5,358 nt of DNA. Source: Acidobacteriota bacterium. GTDB taxonomy: Bacteria; Acidobacteriota; Terriglobia; Terriglobales; Acidobacteriaceae. Under the pieces are notes generated by a model. That model worked only from the letters and a program-made list of their open reading frames with translations, did not search any database and was not told where the DNA came from. Below, in pieces: positions 4,896-5,358 of the stretch (the stretch's first letter is position 1; every line of letters begins with the position of its first letter). The stretch is taken from assembly GCA_021799405.1 (NCBI GenBank), contig JAJZAL010000315.1:1-5358 (forward strand), in the 5' to 3' direction. Made by a program: the position numbers and the translations under genes.

Positions 4896-5358
4896 ATGAT
4901 GAAGCGCCGCGAGTTCATCTCTGCAATTGGTTTGGTTGCTTTAACTGAAGAGACCCGCGCAAAAGCCGCCGCTGTGGGGAACAGATTTCTCTCGTCCGGC
5001 GCGGAATTTCCGGGCGCCAGATCGAGCAACGCCGAAAGTGCGCCTGCGCATGGCATTCCGCCCGACAGCAGCATGTTGACTGTTGCCATCTCGCCCGGCA
5101 ATCAAGGCGTGCGCCTGCGCCGCCGCTGCGACAAGGCAAACAACCGCCAGCAGGCGCGCGTGTATATCGATGGAGCGCTCGTAACGGAGCACTCCTGGTA
5201 CAACGTGGATTACGAGAAGACCTACCGCGACATCCGCTGGTTCAACAGCGATTTCGACGTGCCGGCAAAAGACCCACAAGGGAAGAGCAAAATCACCGTC
5301 CGAGTTGAGTTCATCAGCTCAAAAACCGGCCGGTGGGATGAGTATCATTATTGGATCT
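4896..5358 (+). CDS. Twin-arginine-leader protein with a DUF2961/GH172-like C-terminal module (partial at window end)
   Basis: The frame is open from ATG 4896 (ATG 4899 is equally possible) to the window edge, giving 154 residues. It begins MMKRREFISAIGLVAL, a twin-arginine-like leader with a short hydrophobic core, so export is plausible though acidic residues follow early. A low-complexity linker (about 17-55) comes next. Residues 56-154 resemble the C-terminal beta-rich end of DUF2961 (GH172) proteins: PPDSSMLTVAI, GVRLRRRCD (71-79), ARVYIDG (87-93), W-F-N-SDFDVPAK (115-125), GKSKITVRVEF (129-139) and WDEYHYW (147-153). Family members are normally much longer, about 350 residues or more, with a catalytic portion before this module. 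Here the leader runs almost straight into the end module, so the gene looks internally deleted or a stand-alone binding module. GH172 enzymes act on fructose- or arabinose-containing glycans, but activity cannot be assumed without the catalytic part. The assignment is from remembered motifs. Confidence 0.6.
   Translation, partial: MMKRREFISAIGLVALTEETRAKAAAVGNRFLSSGAEFPGARSSNAESAPAHGIPPDSSMLTVAISPGNQGVRLRRRCDKANNRQQARVYIDGALVTEHSWYNVDYEKTYRDIRWFNSDFDVPAKDPQGKSKITVRVEFISSKTGRWDEYHYWI

Overview
The window looks like a chromosomal segment of a free-living bacterium with moderately high GC. Acidobacteriota is my best guess, from the gene families (an ACS-type sugar-acid transporter, a C-terminal DUF2961-like module, a REC-HD-GYP regulator) and the overall style. 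That placement is inference; no marker gene is present. No rRNA, tRNA, CRISPR array or transposase gene was seen.

Layout. Positions 1-45 are the last 14 codons of an upstream + strand gene. At 91-249 a very short + strand frame begins like an L-rhamnose/L-fucose mutarotase and then diverges, so it is probably a gene remnant. A complete MFS transporter of the anion:cation symporter type lies on the - strand (1720 down to 341). A spacer of about 890 bp (1721-2616) follows. It is lower in GC than the genes and carries several inverted repeats but no convincing gene. Next on the + strand are a REC-HD-GYP response regulator (predicted c-di-GMP phosphodiesterase, 2617-3801) and, 60 bp later, a pterin-4a-carbinolamine dehydratase (3862-4140). 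A 75-residue single-pass membrane protein of unknown function converges on them from the - strand (4404 down to 4177).

The spacer 4405-4895 is the most interesting part. It holds an AT-rich near-palindrome (4501-4528), an overlapping promoter candidate (4524-4552), and a predicted short structured transcript of about 110 nt that ends in a textbook intrinsic terminator (12-bp stem plus T-run, 4631-4670). The next + strand gene starts at 4896 and runs off the window. It pairs a twin-arginine-like N-terminus with what resembles only the C-terminal module of DUF2961/GH172 proteins, apparently without the usual central catalytic part.

How the pieces relate. The left part fits a sugar or sugar-acid utilisation locus (transporter plus mutarotase remnant). 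The middle pair shares a strand and may be co-transcribed, but the two proteins have no obvious biochemical link. The right part again suggests carbohydrate metabolism. The small RNA candidate is separated from its neighbours by its own promoter and terminator and matches no RNA class I can name with confidence.
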